From: Clostridium sp. CAG:609
GTDB taxonomy: Bacteria; Bacillota_I; Bacilli_A; RF39; UBA660
Reading direction: 5' to 3'
DNA: 64,000 nucleotides
Assembly: GCA_000438075.1 (NCBI GenBank)
Contig: FR903525.1
Coordinates: forward strand, 28,310 to 92,309
Shown: positions 1 through 11,074 of the stretch, in pieces
How the letters are laid out: every line of letters begins with the position of its first letter
Position numbering within the stretch: position 1 is the stretch's first letter
Notes under the pieces: model-generated
Databases searched by the model: none
What the model saw: the letters and a program-made list of their open reading frames with translations, nothing else
Told to the model about the DNA's origin: nothing
Translations under genes and position numbers: made by a program

Positions 1-161
1 GCCATAATATCAACTCCATATAATATAATTATAACATTTTTTTTACAGAATTTATAGGAATATTACATAACTTTACAATGTTTGTACTCATCACACACAA
101 ATAAAAACATAATTAAAATTAGATTAAATTTTTTATAATAAACACATGAAACATACTAAAC

Positions 162-190
162 TTGTAAAAAAAATAAAAATATGATATAAT
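162..190 (+). promoter_or_regulatory. sigma-A-type promoter for the 208-801 gene
   Basis: TTGTAA (162-167) and TATAAT (185-190) are separated by 17 bases, a standard vegetative promoter geometry. A ribosome binding site GAGGTGA follows at 197-203 and the ATG is at 208. Confidence 0.6.
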
Positions 191-207
191 TTAATCGAGG
201 TGAAATC

Positions 208-801
208 ATGGATAAAATTAGAAATTTACCAAATTATAATACTTATTCAATAGAATTAATGAATGCCGTTGTTAAAGAGGATCAAAATACAATTAATCAA
301 ATTTTTAATAAGATAGATGAAGAATTAAGAAAAATTAGAAAAGAAAAAAGTATAACTTTTGAAAGAAGTCAAAAAATGTGGAATGACCCAGAATCACATC
401 TTAGGGCAGTACAATTAGAAGAAGTAACAGATTTAAAAATGGAATTTGATGATAATTTAGGGTTATTTCAATTAGCAAATTTAATTCAATATGAACCTGT
501 TATGACAATAACATTCACAAAAATGCTTAAAAATCTCAGTGATATAAGACTAAGAACAAATATAAGAACTGCACGAAGTGAAAAAATGTGGAATAACCCA
601 GAATCACATTTCAAAGCAGTAGAAGCGGAAAAACAAGCAGATTTAGAAAATGAAATTACTGATTTAATGAGTTTATACAATATTGCACAATCTGCAAATT
701 ATACTAAAGGTATTGAATTAATAACTAATAGATTAAATAAGATAGCACCAAATTTAGCTGATAGTTTAATTCCTAAAAATAGTGGTACAGTACATAAATA
801 A
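208..801 (+). CDS. hypothetical protein with an internally duplicated KMWN-PESH motif
   Basis: I do not recognise this 197-residue protein. It is predicted soluble and charged, with no signal peptide or membrane segment. A motif of the form RS-x-KMWN-x-PESH-xx-AV-xx-E-xxx-DL-xx-E occurs twice, near residues 54-75 and 125-146, followed each time by a leucine-rich helix, so the protein looks like two copies of a helical unit of about 70 residues. It has its own promoter and a strong SD (GAGGTGA), stands alone, and is followed by a rho-independent terminator and a small inverted-repeat element. Function unknown. Confidence 0.75.
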   Translation: MDKIRNLPNYNTYSIELMNAVVKEDQNTINQIFNKIDEELRKIRKEKSITFERSQKMWNDPESHLRAVQLEEVTDLKMEFDDNLGLFQLANLIQYEPVMTITFTKMLKNLSDIRLRTNIRTARSEKMWNNPESHFKAVEAEKQADLENEITDLMSLYNIAQSANYTKGIELITNRLNKIAPNLADSLIPKNSGTVHK

Positions 802-833
802 TTTTAAAAGATGACTACAATTCGTAATCATCT

Positions 834-1022
834 CAGGCTGTTGACAAAGTCGATTTTTCAAATCGGCTTTTTCACAGCCTTTTATATTTCTCCCACTAAG
901 ATATAAAAAAAAACATTTTTTAGGGATTAAGCACCTAATATTTGCTCTTTTTTAAACAATTTAACCCACTTTGCTTTTTTTAAAACTAATTTTTTCAAAA
1001 AAGATAGTTTGTCAACAATCTG
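834..1022. mobile_element. MITE-like element with TGTTGACAAA terminal inverted repeats
   Basis: Bases 834-851 (CAGGCTGTTGACAAAGTC) and the reverse complement of 1003-1022 (beginning CAGATTGTTGACAAAC) match closely, giving imperfect terminal inverted repeats around a 189-bp AT-rich core with no open frame. The shape is that of a small non-autonomous element. Similar TGTTGACAAAG ends occur on some transposons of Firmicutes (IS1182-type), but that link is from memory and no transposase is present in the window. Confidence 0.4.
847..872 (+). terminator. rho-independent terminator after the 208-801 gene
   Basis: AAGTCGATTT (847-856), loop TTC and AAATCGGCTT (860-869) form a 10-bp stem (one G-T pair) followed by a T run. 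It lies just inside the left end of the inverted-repeat element. Confidence 0.65.
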
Positions 1023-1044
1023 AAAGAATCCGTTGAGGGTTCTT

Positions 1045-1866
1045 TTAATTTGCATATATTTTAGGTAAGTTATATATAAAAGTAAATTTGTAGTAATTTG
1101 ATTTCATGCTTTTATTTAAGTCATAGCTTTTAGTAAATTTTTTATTATAATCGATGCCTGTTTTTAATATATATAATATAATGTTAGACCATTCTGGACA
1201 TTCTTCATAGTATTTACTAGATTGGTAATAGTTTTTAACTTCATCAAAGATAAATGGTAATTCAATTTGTTCATAAATTGTTATATCTTCATTTATTGAT
1301 AAAATACCAAAAGTTGAAGTAGATGGTTTACCAAGAAATGTGTTAATGGCACCGGTGTTAATAAATAAATGATTTTTATATTCTTTATAAAAGTATTTAT
1401 GTGTATGTGCAAATAAGAATATATCTGCATCATAATCATTAAGTAGCTTATTAAATGTTGATATTGATGTTTGATTTATTATATCTTTTGTATTGTATGG
1501 ACTTCCATGAGATAAAAGTATTTTTTTATTATTAATTGTTACCATTTTTGATGTTGGTAACTTTTTTAAATATTCTAAATTTTCTTCAGTCAAATTTTTT
1601 TTTGTATAATATAATGGGTAGTATTTTTCATTTTCACTGGACATACTTGGAGTTATATTTAATACTGATTCTTCGCGATTTCCAAGGATCACTTCAGCAT
1701 TTAGGCTCCGTAAAGTATCTATTATTTTATTATCATCTGGTCCATCAGTTAAAAAATCTCCGCATACTAAAAATTTAGATATATTCATATCTTTACAATA
1801 ATCTAATACTTTTGTTAATAAGTAATAGTTTCCGTGGATATCATTTAATATTGCAACTTTTTCCAT
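1045..1866 (-). CDS. calcineurin-like metallophosphoesterase
   Basis: This 273-residue protein has the metal-binding signatures of the calcineurin-like phosphoesterase superfamily in order: DIHGN near residue 9, GDFLTDGP near 36, GNREE near 61, SHGSP near 119 and AHTHK near 153. The layout resembles the YfcE/MJ0936-type two-metal phosphodiesterases, though the specific substrate cannot be told. It is cytoplasmic by sequence. It is transcribed away from dnaA, so the origin region separates the two divergent genes. The usual rpmH-rnpA neighbours of dnaA are not seen here. Confidence 0.85.
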   Translation of the reverse strand: MEKVAILNDIHGNYYLLTKVLDYCKDMNISKFLVCGDFLTDGPDDNKIIDTLRSLNAEVILGNREESVLNITPSMSSENEKYYPLYYTKKNLTEENLEYLKKLPTSKMVTINNKKILLSHGSPYNTKDIINQTSISTFNKLLNDYDADIFLFAHTHKYFYKEYKNHLFINTGAINTFLGKPSTSTFGILSINEDITIYEQIELPFIFDEVKNYYQSSKYYEECPEWSNIILYILKTGIDYNKKFTKSYDLNKSMKSNYYKFTFIYNLPKIYAN

Positions 1867-2211
1867 CTTACATCTTAATCATTATAACATACTTTTTTGT
1901 TGATAACTAGCCCTTTTTGTGGATTGTGGATAATTTGTTGATAACTTAAAAAAATTATCCACAGAATTAACAACATTTTATCAAAAGTGACTTTGTGGAT
2001 AAAATGTTAGTAAGTGATGTGTTTATAAAAAATTGTTAGTTTTGTTGATAACTCTTGTAAATAGGCATATTTCTGGGAATTTTTATGTGGATAACTTTGT
2101 GGATAAAATGTTAATTTAAAAAAATTATCAAAATATGTTAATTTACTCTTTTATTTTTATCAAAAATGGGGTAAAATTTAGATACAGATTTAAGTGAAGC
2201 GGGGTGAGGTT
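1867..2211. other. oriC: oriC, upstream DnaA-box cluster
   Basis: A gene-free stretch of about 345 bases before dnaA holds five perfect consensus DnaA boxes: TTATCCACA at 1955-1963 and its complement TGTGGATAA at 1925-1933, 1994-2002, 2086-2094 and 2098-2106. Weaker versions (TGTTGATAA and similar) lie between them. The remainder is AT-rich. Position and content fit the upstream half of a Bacillus-type bipartite origin. The dnaA promoter probably lies here too (TAAAAT at 2172-2177), so DnaA is likely to regulate its own gene. Confidence 0.9.
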
Positions 2212-3555
2212 TTGAAAACTGATGAATTATTTACCAAATTTTTGAATGATATACAAACTCAAGTTAGTCAGAATGCATATACAATATGGTTTTCGAAACT
2301 AGAGCTCTTGTCAATTGTTAATAACGTTGTTACTATCAAGGTTCCAATGGAAATACATAAACAAATGCTTTCTGATACTTATGCTGATATTATTGATGCT
2401 TCATTCTTTGCAATGACAGGAATCAACTATACATTTAAGTATATTACTGAAGATGAAGTTGAAACATTTGTGGAACCTGTTGTGGAAGAACAAGTTGAAG
2501 AAAAGGAAATTGAGTGGAATACTAACTTAAATCCTAAGTTTACCTTTGATAATTATGTTGTTGGTAATTCAAATAGACTTGCTTTTGTAGCTGCTAGGGC
2601 TGTTGCTGAGGCACCCGGAACTATTCATAATCCTTTATTTATATATGGAAGAAGTGGAATAGGTAAGACACATTTGATGCAAGCAATAGGTAATTATATT
2701 AAGGATCATTCAAATTTAAAAGTTTTATATACAACAAGTAATGAATTTAGGGATGAATTTACTGGTATTGCTAATAGTAATAATAAAATAGGGTATGCTA
2801 ATGATTTTAAAAATAAGTATAGAAATGTTGATGTGTTGATAATTGATGATATTCAATTTTTAGTAGAGGCTGAGAAAACTCAACAAGAATTCTTCCATAC
2901 ATTTAATGCACTTCATCAAGCAAATAAACAGATTATTATTAGTAGTGATAAGAGTCCGGATGACTTAAAAAAGATAGAGGAACGTCTTCGAAGCAGGTTT
3001 ATGTGGGGACTTCCTGTTGATATTTATCCTCCAGATTTTAATCTTAGATGTGAAATAATTAGATCAAAGGTTAAAAATACAAGTATAGAGAATAAATTAA
3101 ATGATGATGTTATAGAATATATAGCTAATTCATGTGTTAATGATGTTAGACACATTGAAGGAACTATAAACAGGTTGCTAGCTTACACAGCAATGATGGT
3201 TCCTGATAAAATTACTTTGGATTTTGCAAATGAAGCATTGAATGATTATGTTAATACCAACATATTTATCAACAATTCTATTAGCTCGATTCAAAGTGCA
3301 GTCGCAGAATACTTTAAAATATCGGTAGATGATTTAAAAAGTAAGAGGCGAACTAATACAGTTGTTAAGCCAAGACATATTGCTATGTACTTATGCAGGG
3401 TAGAAACTGATGAGAACTTAATGAAGATTGGTTTAGAATTTGGTGGAAGAGATCATTCCACGGTTAGTACAGCGTGTGATAAGATAAAAGAAGAGTTAGA
3501 AAAAAATCCTAATTTAAACAATGTTATCAAAGATATCAAAATGAAATTACAATAA
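2212..3555 (+). CDS. dnaA: chromosomal replication initiator DnaA
   Basis: DnaA binds DnaA boxes, opens the origin and recruits the helicase. The protein shows the N-terminal oligomerisation domain, a short acidic linker, the AAA+ domain with Walker A GRSGIGKT near residue 146 and the Walker B IIDDIQF, and the C-terminal domain IV with KPRHIAMYLCR and the DNA-contact motif GGRDHSTV near residue 411. Length (about 447 residues) is normal. I chose the TTG at 2212 because GGGGTGAGG sits at 2201-2209, 7 bases upstream of the start; a GTG at 2194 in the same frame lacks a good SD. DnaA boxes flank the gene on both sides. Confidence 0.97.
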   Translation: MKTDELFTKFLNDIQTQVSQNAYTIWFSKLELLSIVNNVVTIKVPMEIHKQMLSDTYADIIDASFFAMTGINYTFKYITEDEVETFVEPVVEEQVEEKEIEWNTNLNPKFTFDNYVVGNSNRLAFVAARAVAEAPGTIHNPLFIYGRSGIGKTHLMQAIGNYIKDHSNLKVLYTTSNEFRDEFTGIANSNNKIGYANDFKNKYRNVDVLIIDDIQFLVEAEKTQQEFFHTFNALHQANKQIIISSDKSPDDLKKIEERLRSRFMWGLPVDIYPPDFNLRCEIIRSKVKNTSIENKLNDDVIEYIANSCVNDVRHIEGTINRLLAYTAMMVPDKITLDFANEALNDYVNTNIFINNSISSIQSAVAEYFKISVDDLKSKRRTNTVVKPRHIAMYLCRVETDENLMKIGLEFGGRDHSTVSTACDKIKEELEKNPNLNNVIKDIKMKLQ

Positions 3556-3686
3556 AATGTTGATAACTTGGGGATAATGTTAACAATTTTTTCTAGATTT
3601 TATGCTGATTTTTGTGAGTTATCCACATTATCAACGCTATAATAAAAATAATAATAAATAATAAAAAGAAAGAAGGATGAAAAATT
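3556..3686. other. oriC: oriC, downstream DnaA box and AT-rich unwinding region; dnaN promoter
   Basis: One perfect DnaA box (TTATCCACA, 3619-3627) and several weaker ones (TGTTGATAA at 3559, TTATCAACG at 3628) are followed by an almost pure A/T tract to about 3675. In Bacillus subtilis the unwinding region is also between dnaA and dnaN, so this is the likely duplex-unwinding site. A candidate promoter TTGTGA (3613-3618), 19-base spacer and TATAAT (3638-3643) overlaps the DnaA box, which suggests DnaA control of dnaN (inference). Confidence 0.75.
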
Positions 3687-4805
3687 ATGAAATGGACAAT
3701 TGAAAAAAATGTTATTTTAGAAGCTTTAAATAATGTTACTAAAGCTTTAAGTCAAAGGACAACAATTCCAGTATTAAATGGTATTGTGTTTGATGTTAGT
3801 GAAGGTGGAATTGAACTTCTTGCAAGTGATTCTGAATTAACTATTAAGGTTATTATACCTAGTACTGATATTAAGTATTTAGAAGGTAGTGGTAAAATTA
3901 TTATTCAAAGTAAGTACTTTGTTGATATGATTAGAAAGATGCCAAGTGATTTAATTGATTTTGAAGTTGAAGATAATCTTAAAATAAAGATTAGTACTCC
4001 GAATAATCAATATAGATTAAATTGTTATAATCCGAATGATTATCCCAATATTTCTTTAGAAAAAAGTGGAGATGTTATCAATATTGAAAGTTCTACTTTA
4101 AGAGATATTATTAGTCAAACTTCATATGCGTTATCAACACAAGAAGTAAGACCACTTTTAACTGGTATTAATTTAAAAATTAATGGTGATATCTTGGAAT
4201 GTATTTGTACAGATTCTTATAGATTATCAAAGAAAAATATTAAGTTGGCAACACCAGTTAATAAACAAGTTAATATTGTTATTCCAGGAAGAAGTATTAC
4301 TGAACTTGAAAAGATTATTGCAGATGATGTTAATGTAGAAGTCTATGTATTTACTAACAAAATATTATTTGTTTATAAAAATATATATGTTCAAAGTAAT
4401 TTATTAAGTGGTACATATCCAGAAACTAGTCATTTTATACCAAATGATTTTGCATATATGATTAATCTTAATATGAAAGAGTTTTATGATGCAGTAGATA
4501 GAGCTGCTTTACTTGCTCAGAATAAAGAAAAGAATATTATAAAGATGCATATACAAGATAAAGAAATGGTTATTACGTCTACTAGCAATGAGCTAGGAAA
4601 TGCGGAAGAAAAATTACATATTGATTGTAATAATAAAGAAAAGATTGAAGTATCATTTTCTAGTAAGTTTATGATGGATGCATTAAAGGTTATAAAAGAA
4701 GAAAATATATTGTTACTTCTTAATACTGATGATAAACCAATACTTATTAAACCTGTTACTGATGAGTCATTAACTGAATTAATTTTACCAATTAAGACAT
4801 ATTAA
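3687..4805 (+). CDS. dnaN: DNA polymerase III beta sliding clamp
   Basis: The 372-residue protein is the processivity clamp, a head-to-tail dimer that encircles DNA and tethers polymerase III. It has the length and three-domain layout of the family, the opening MKWTIEKNVILEALNNV..RTTIPVLNGI typical of the first domain, and the C-terminal ILPIKTY that resembles the conserved IMPMR end. A strong SD (GAAGAAAGAAGGATGA region) precedes the ATG. It directly follows dnaA and the downstream half of oriC and ends in its own terminator. Confidence 0.97.
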   Translation: MKWTIEKNVILEALNNVTKALSQRTTIPVLNGIVFDVSEGGIELLASDSELTIKVIIPSTDIKYLEGSGKIIIQSKYFVDMIRKMPSDLIDFEVEDNLKIKISTPNNQYRLNCYNPNDYPNISLEKSGDVINIESSTLRDIISQTSYALSTQEVRPLLTGINLKINGDILECICTDSYRLSKKNIKLATPVNKQVNIVIPGRSITELEKIIADDVNVEVYVFTNKILFVYKNIYVQSNLLSGTYPETSHFIPNDFAYMINLNMKEFYDAVDRAALLAQNKEKNIIKMHIQDKEMVITSTSNELGNAEEKLHIDCNNKEKIEVSFSSKFMMDALKVIKEENILLLLNTDDKPILIKPVTDESLTELILPIKTY

Positions 4806-4834
4806 GGAACAAATTTAGATTTGCTCCTTTTTTT
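4804..4834 (+). terminator. rho-independent terminator after dnaN
   Basis: AAGGAACAAAT (4804-4814) pairs with ATTTGCTCCTT (4819-4829) with one mismatch, followed by a run of T. It separates dnaN from the ComK-like gene. Confidence 0.7.
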
Positions 4835-4886
4835 CGACAAATTTTTCACTTTTTTTGTGGTATTATAGGTAGCTACAGGAGGTATT

Positions 4887-5306
4887 ATGGATAGAATTAA
4901 TGGTAAAACATTGATTATTTATTATAATAATTTTAATACTGTAATGATAAATACTGATGGTAAAATAATTATTAATGGAAATTTTATTAGATCTATTTTG
5001 AATAAGAGTTGTATATTTTATGGAAGTTCTTTAAATGGTAGATTAAAAGGTAGTAAAGATTTGCTAAAATGTAGATATAAGTTACCTATTATTATTAGTG
5101 AAAGTAATAGATTAATATTTTTTCCTGTTAATAAATATTTTTGGATTAATTTTAATATGATAGAATCATTTGAAAAAAAGGAAAATCATACAATAATTAC
5201 ATTTAAAAATGGTTATAAAAGAAGTATTTTTGTTTCATATAGAGTGGTAAATAATCAAATGCTTAAGTGTAGTAGATTGTGGCTAGAATATTTAGAAAGA
5301 AAATAA
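4887..5306 (+). CDS. ComK-family protein (competence transcription factor-like)
   Basis: The 139-residue product resembles ComK, the Bacillus transcription activator of DNA-uptake genes. The recognisable signature is a serine/cysteine plus glycine segment SCIFYGSSLNGRLKGSKDLL (about residues 37-56), then KLPIIISESNRLIFFPVNKYFWINFNMIE, which follows the ComK pattern of K-x-PI-x-I, FFPT and C-WI-xx-xHI. It lacks the long acidic tail of B. subtilis ComK (192 residues). It occupies the place of the small S4-domain gene yaaA between dnaN and recF. An SD (AGGAGG) and an extended -10 promoter (TGGTATTAT, 4858-4866) precede it. Regulatory targets are unknown. Confidence 0.7.
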   Translation: MDRINGKTLIIYYNNFNTVMINTDGKIIINGNFIRSILNKSCIFYGSSLNGRLKGSKDLLKCRYKLPIIISESNRLIFFPVNKYFWINFNMIESFEKKENHTIITFKNGYKRSIFVSYRVVNNQMLKCSRLWLEYLERK

Positions 5307-5345
5307 TGATTTTAGTTAGTTTTTTCTTTTAAATAGGTCTATTTT

Positions 5346-5378
5346 ATGGTATAATTATTGTGTGTATAGGTATACCAT
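5346..5378 (+). promoter_or_regulatory. candidate recF promoter inside an inverted repeat
   Basis: An extended -10 element TGGTATAAT (5347-5355) lies upstream of recF without a clear -35. The sequence ATGGTATA (5346-5353) is repeated in inverted form as TATACCAT at 5371-5378, so the -10 is part of a palindrome that could be a regulator site. Confidence 0.4.
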
Positions 5379-5420
5379 TGTGCCTTGTATTTTAATTGTA
5401 GGGCAAAAAAGGGGGTATTT

Positions 5421-6512
5421 ATGAAAATTGAGAATATTTGTCTTACTAATTTTAGAAATTATGATAATTTAAATGTTACTTTTTCAGATGCTCTTAATAT
5501 AATATATGGTTTAAATGGAAGTGGGAAGACCAATTTGATTGAAGCTATATATTTGCTTGCTCTATCTAAGTCGTTTAGAATTAGTAATGACAAAGTTTTA
5601 ATTAAAAAGGGAAAAATTAAAGCTAAAGTAAATGGAAATGTTTTAAAAAATAATGATAGTAATCTTTATGGCGTTGAAATAACTTTGGATGGTAAAGTGG
5701 TTAGTATTAATGAAGAGAAGAAAGATAAAATAAGTGATTATATTTCTAGAATTAATATAGTTTTGTTTGAACCATCAAATACAATGTTAATAAGTGATGC
5801 ACCGAGTGAGAGAAGAAAATTACTAAATATTGAAATAAGTCAAATTTATAAAGAGTATTTAGTTATATTAACAAATTATCAACGTATTTTAAAACAGAGA
5901 AATTTTTATCTAAGAGGAATGTATGTTAATGGAAGTTACACAAGTGAATATTTAGATATATTAACTAGGAAATTAATTGAATATGGAAGTGTTATATCTA
6001 AATATAGAAGTAACTTTGTTGATAATATTAATAAGTATATTACTAGTAATTATGAATCTATTGCGGGTTGTGGAACATTAAAAGTTAGATATAGTTCTGT
6101 TTATAAGAATAAGAGTCAAGATGAGTTATTTAAAAGATATAAAGATAATTATCAAAAAGAATTAAGTATTGGTAAAACATTAGAAGGTGTTCATCACGAT
6201 GATTTAGTTTTTTTGCTAGATAATAATAATTTGAAAGAATGGGGAAGTGAAGGACAAAGGAAGAATGCTATAATATCATTTAAGTTAGCAGAAATAAATG
6301 TTATTAAAGATATTAAAGGGTATTATCCGATACTTATTTTAGATGATTTATTTAGTGAATTAGATAAAGTTAAAATAAGTAATTTACTAAGTATGTTAGA
6401 TAGAAATGTTCAGACATTTATAACGACGACGGATTTAAAAAATGTTAGTAAAAAGATAATTAAAGATGCTAAAAAGATTAAAGTATATGATGGTATATTA
6501 GAGGAGGAGTAA
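5421..6512 (+). CDS. recF: DNA replication and repair protein RecF
   Basis: RecF is an SMC-like ATPase that loads RecA at gaps together with RecO and RecR. The 363-residue protein carries Walker A GLNGSGKTN near residue 30, the ABC-type signature region EWGSEGQRKNAI and Walker B PILILDDLFSELD near the C-terminus, all expected for RecF. The start is the ATG at 5421, preceded by AAAAAAGGGGG; an in-frame start 36 bases upstream has no SD. It stops 3 bases before gyrB, so the two are co-transcribed. Confidence 0.95.
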   Translation: MKIENICLTNFRNYDNLNVTFSDALNIIYGLNGSGKTNLIEAIYLLALSKSFRISNDKVLIKKGKIKAKVNGNVLKNNDSNLYGVEITLDGKVVSINEEKKDKISDYISRINIVLFEPSNTMLISDAPSERRKLLNIEISQIYKEYLVILTNYQRILKQRNFYLRGMYVNGSYTSEYLDILTRKLIEYGSVISKYRSNFVDNINKYITSNYESIAGCGTLKVRYSSVYKNKSQDELFKRYKDNYQKELSIGKTLEGVHHDDLVFLLDNNNLKEWGSEGQRKNAIISFKLAEINVIKDIKGYYPILILDDLFSELDKVKISNLLSMLDRNVQTFITTTDLKNVSKKIIKDAKKIKVYDGILEEE

Positions 6513-8438
<1,926 letters not shown>

Positions 8439-8447
8439 GAGGTTAAT

Positions 8448-10958
8448 ATGGATCATAGTAGAGATAGATTACAAGAAAATAATATTGTAAATGAAATAGA
8501 ATCATCTTTTATTGAATATTCAATGAGTGTTATTATTTCCAGAGCTTTACCAGATTTAAGAGATGGTTTAAAGCCAGTTCATAGAAGAATTATCTATGAT
8601 ATGTTGGAAAATGGTTTGACACCAGATAAAAAACATCGTAAGAGTGCTACGATAGTTGGGGATGTTATGGGGAAATATCATCCACATGGAGACTCATCAA
8701 TATATGATGCTATGGTAAGAATGGCACAAGATTTTAACTATCGTTATTTACTTGTTGATGGACATGGTAACTTTGGTAATATTGAATATCCTAGAGCTGC
8801 TGCTTATCGTTATACTGAAAGTAAGCTTGCTAAAATTTCAATGGAACTTTTAAGGGATATTAATAAAAATACTGTTAATTTTGTACCAAATTATGATGAA
8901 TCAACTAAAGAACCTGAAGTTTTACCTTCAAGATTTCCAAATATTTTAGTTAATGGAACAATGGGTATTGCTGTTGGTATGGCAACAAATATTCCGCCAC
9001 ATAATTTAGGTGAAGTTATTGATGGATGTATTGCTTATATTGATAATCCAGATATTACAACTGAAGAATTAATGCAACATATTAAAGGACCTGATTTCCC
9101 AACTGGTGGTATTATATTAGGTAATTCTGGTATAAAGAAAGCTTATGAAACTGGTAGAGGTTCTATAACTATTAGAAGTAAAGCTACAATTGAAGAAAAA
9201 AATGGAAGACATTATATAGTTATTGAAGAAGTTCCATATGGTGTTAATACACTTGATTTAAAACAAAAAGTTGCAGATTTAGTACATAATAAAGTACTTG
9301 AAGGTATTACTGACTATCATACTGATTTAAAGGATGGTATAAAGATTACTATAACACTTAAGAAAGATGCTAATCCACAAGTAGTACTTAATAATTTATA
9401 TAAGCATACTGCTTTTCAAACAACTTTTGGTATTATATTCTTGATGCTTGATAAAGGTGTACCTAGAACTTTAGGTTTAAAAGATATTATTAGTAAATAT
9501 GTAGATTATCAACAAGAAGTTATTATTAGAAGAACTCAATTTGAACTTGATAAAGCTGAAAAAAGAGTACATATTTTAGAAGGTTACCAAATAGTATTTG
9601 ATAATTTAGATGAAGTTATTAAGATTATTAAAGAATCTAAGGCTGATGGAGAAGCAAAGCTTAAGTTAATGGAAAGATTTGGTTTAACTGAAGCTCAAAC
9701 TGATAATATTCTAGAAATGAAATTACGTCGTTTAACGGGTCTAGAACGTGAAAAGATTGAAGAAGAACTAAATGCACTTAGAATTGAAATAGAACGCTTA
9801 CGTGGCATTTTAGCGGATAATAATAAGGTGTTAGGTATCATTAAAGATGAAATGACTGAAATTAAAAATAAATATGGTGATGAAAGACGTACTAAAATTG
9901 ATATGACTGCAATAGATTATATTGAAGATGAATCTTTAATTCCAGAAGAAAATATTTTAGTTGTACTTACTAATAAAGGTTATATTAAGAGAACTACATC
10001 TGATACATTTAAGTCACAAAATAGAGGTGGTGTTGGAATTAAAGGAATGTCTACGAATGATGAAGACTTTGTTGAACACATGATTAACTTATCAACACAT
10101 GATTATATTTTATTCTTTACTGATAAAGGTAAAGTTTATAGACTTAAAGGTTATGAAATTCCTGAATTTTCACGTCAATCTAAAGGAATTCCAATTGTTA
10201 ATTTACTTCAAATTGAAAAAGATGAAAGAGTTAATGCGGTTATCCAAATAACTCGTGAAGAAAATAGTAAATACTTATTATTTGCAACTGAAGGTGGTGT
10301 TGTTAAAAAGACTTTAATTAGTGAATTTGATAACATTAGAAACAGTGGTAAGATTTGTATTTCTCTAAGGGAAAACGATAAATTAATTGATGTTAAAAAG
10401 ACTACTGGTAGTGATTTAGTATTACTTGGTAGTGATGCTGGTAGAATGGTTAAGTTTAATGAAGATGAAATCAGAGTAATGGGTCGTACAGCATCTGGTG
10501 TTCGTGGTATAACACTTGATGGTGGCAAATGTATTTGTTCTGAAATAGTTAGTGAAGATGATACAATTTTACTTGTTACGGAAAAAGGTTACGGAAAGCA
10601 AACTAAGGTAAGTGAATATCGTCAAACAAAACGTGGTTCTAAAGGTGTTAAAGCCATGAATATTACTGAAAAGAATGGTAATTTAGTAAGTGTTAAGATT
10701 GTTCATGAAGGTAAGGAATTAGTTATAATGACTAACTCTGGTATGACGATGAGAATGCCACTTGATCAAATATCAGTTCTTGGACGTGTTACGCAAGGTT
10801 TAAGACTTATTAACTTAAAAGATAACCAAAAGGTTTCTACGATTAGTTTAGTAGATAAAGAAGAAGAAACTGTAGTAGAAGAATCTACACAAGAAGGTGT
10901 ATCAGATATGGTACAAGAGAGGGTAGAACAACCTATAGAAAATAACGAAGAGGCTTAG
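8448..10958 (+). CDS. gyrA: DNA gyrase subunit A
   Basis: GyrA carries the DNA cleavage-rejoining activity. In 836 residues it shows the breakage-reunion domain with the quinolone-pocket segment [16 protein letters not shown], the catalytic tyrosine in AAAYRYTE at residue 120, the coiled-coil and the six-bladed C-terminal wrapping domain with the GyrA-box-like [10 protein letters not shown] motif, then a short acidic tail. The serine at the usual resistance position is present, so the quinolone pocket looks wild type. SD AGGAGG before the ATG. The stop codon lies inside the terminator stem. Confidence 0.98.
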   Translation: MDHSRDRLQENNIVNEIESSFIEYSMSVIISRALPDLRDGLKPVHRRIIYDMLENGLTPDKKHRKSATIVGDVMGKYHPHGDSSIYDAMVRMAQDFNYRYLLVDGHGNFGNIEYPRAAAYRYTESKLAKISMELLRDINKNTVNFVPNYDESTKEPEVLPSRFPNILVNGTMGIAVGMATNIPPHNLGEVIDGCIAYIDNPDITTEELMQHIKGPDFPTGGIILGNSGIKKAYETGRGSITIRSKATIEEKNGRHYIVIEEVPYGVNTLDLKQKVADLVHNKVLEGITDYHTDLKDGIKITITLKKDANPQVVLNNLYKHTAFQTTFGIIFLMLDKGVPRTLGLKDIISKYVDYQQEVIIRRTQFELDKAEKRVHILEGYQIVFDNLDEVIKIIKESKADGEAKLKLMERFGLTEAQTDNILEMKLRRLTGLEREKIEEELNALRIEIERLRGILADNNKVLGIIKDEMTEIKNKYGDERRTKIDMTAIDYIEDESLIPEENILVVLTNKGYIKRTTSDTFKSQNRGGVGIKGMSTNDEDFVEHMINLSTHDYILFFTDKGKVYRLKGYEIPEFSRQSKGIPIVNLLQIEKDERVNAVIQITREENSKYLLFATEGGVVKKTLISEFDNIRNSGKICISLRENDKLIDVKKTTGSDLVLLGSDAGRMVKFNEDEIRVMGRTASGVRGITLDGGKCICSEIVSEDDTILLVTEKGYGKQTKVSEYRQTKRGSKGVKAMNITEKNGNLVSVKIVHEGKELVIMTNSGMTMRMPLDQISVLGRVTQGLRLINLKDNQKVSTISLVDKEEETVVEESTQEGVSDMVQERVEQPIENNEEA

Positions 10959-10973
10959 AAATAAGCCTTTTTT
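10951..10973 (+). terminator. rho-independent terminator of the recF-gyrB-gyrA operon
   Basis: AGGCTT (10951-10956) and AAGCCT (10963-10968) pair around a 6-base loop and are followed by six T. It overlaps the gyrA stop codon and closes the operon before the parS region. Confidence 0.75.
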
Positions 10974-11074
10974 AAAGAAATTTTACGTATATACAAAGTA
11001 TAACTTATGAATTATCAACAACTTTTTGATGTGTAAAAATTTAACTTATCAACAGTATTTTACTAATAAAGATA

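Noticed and set aside
1..207. Gene or RNA at the left window edge
   Set aside because: Only AT-rich sequence and the promoter of the 208 gene are seen; no tRNA, rRNA or gene end is supported.
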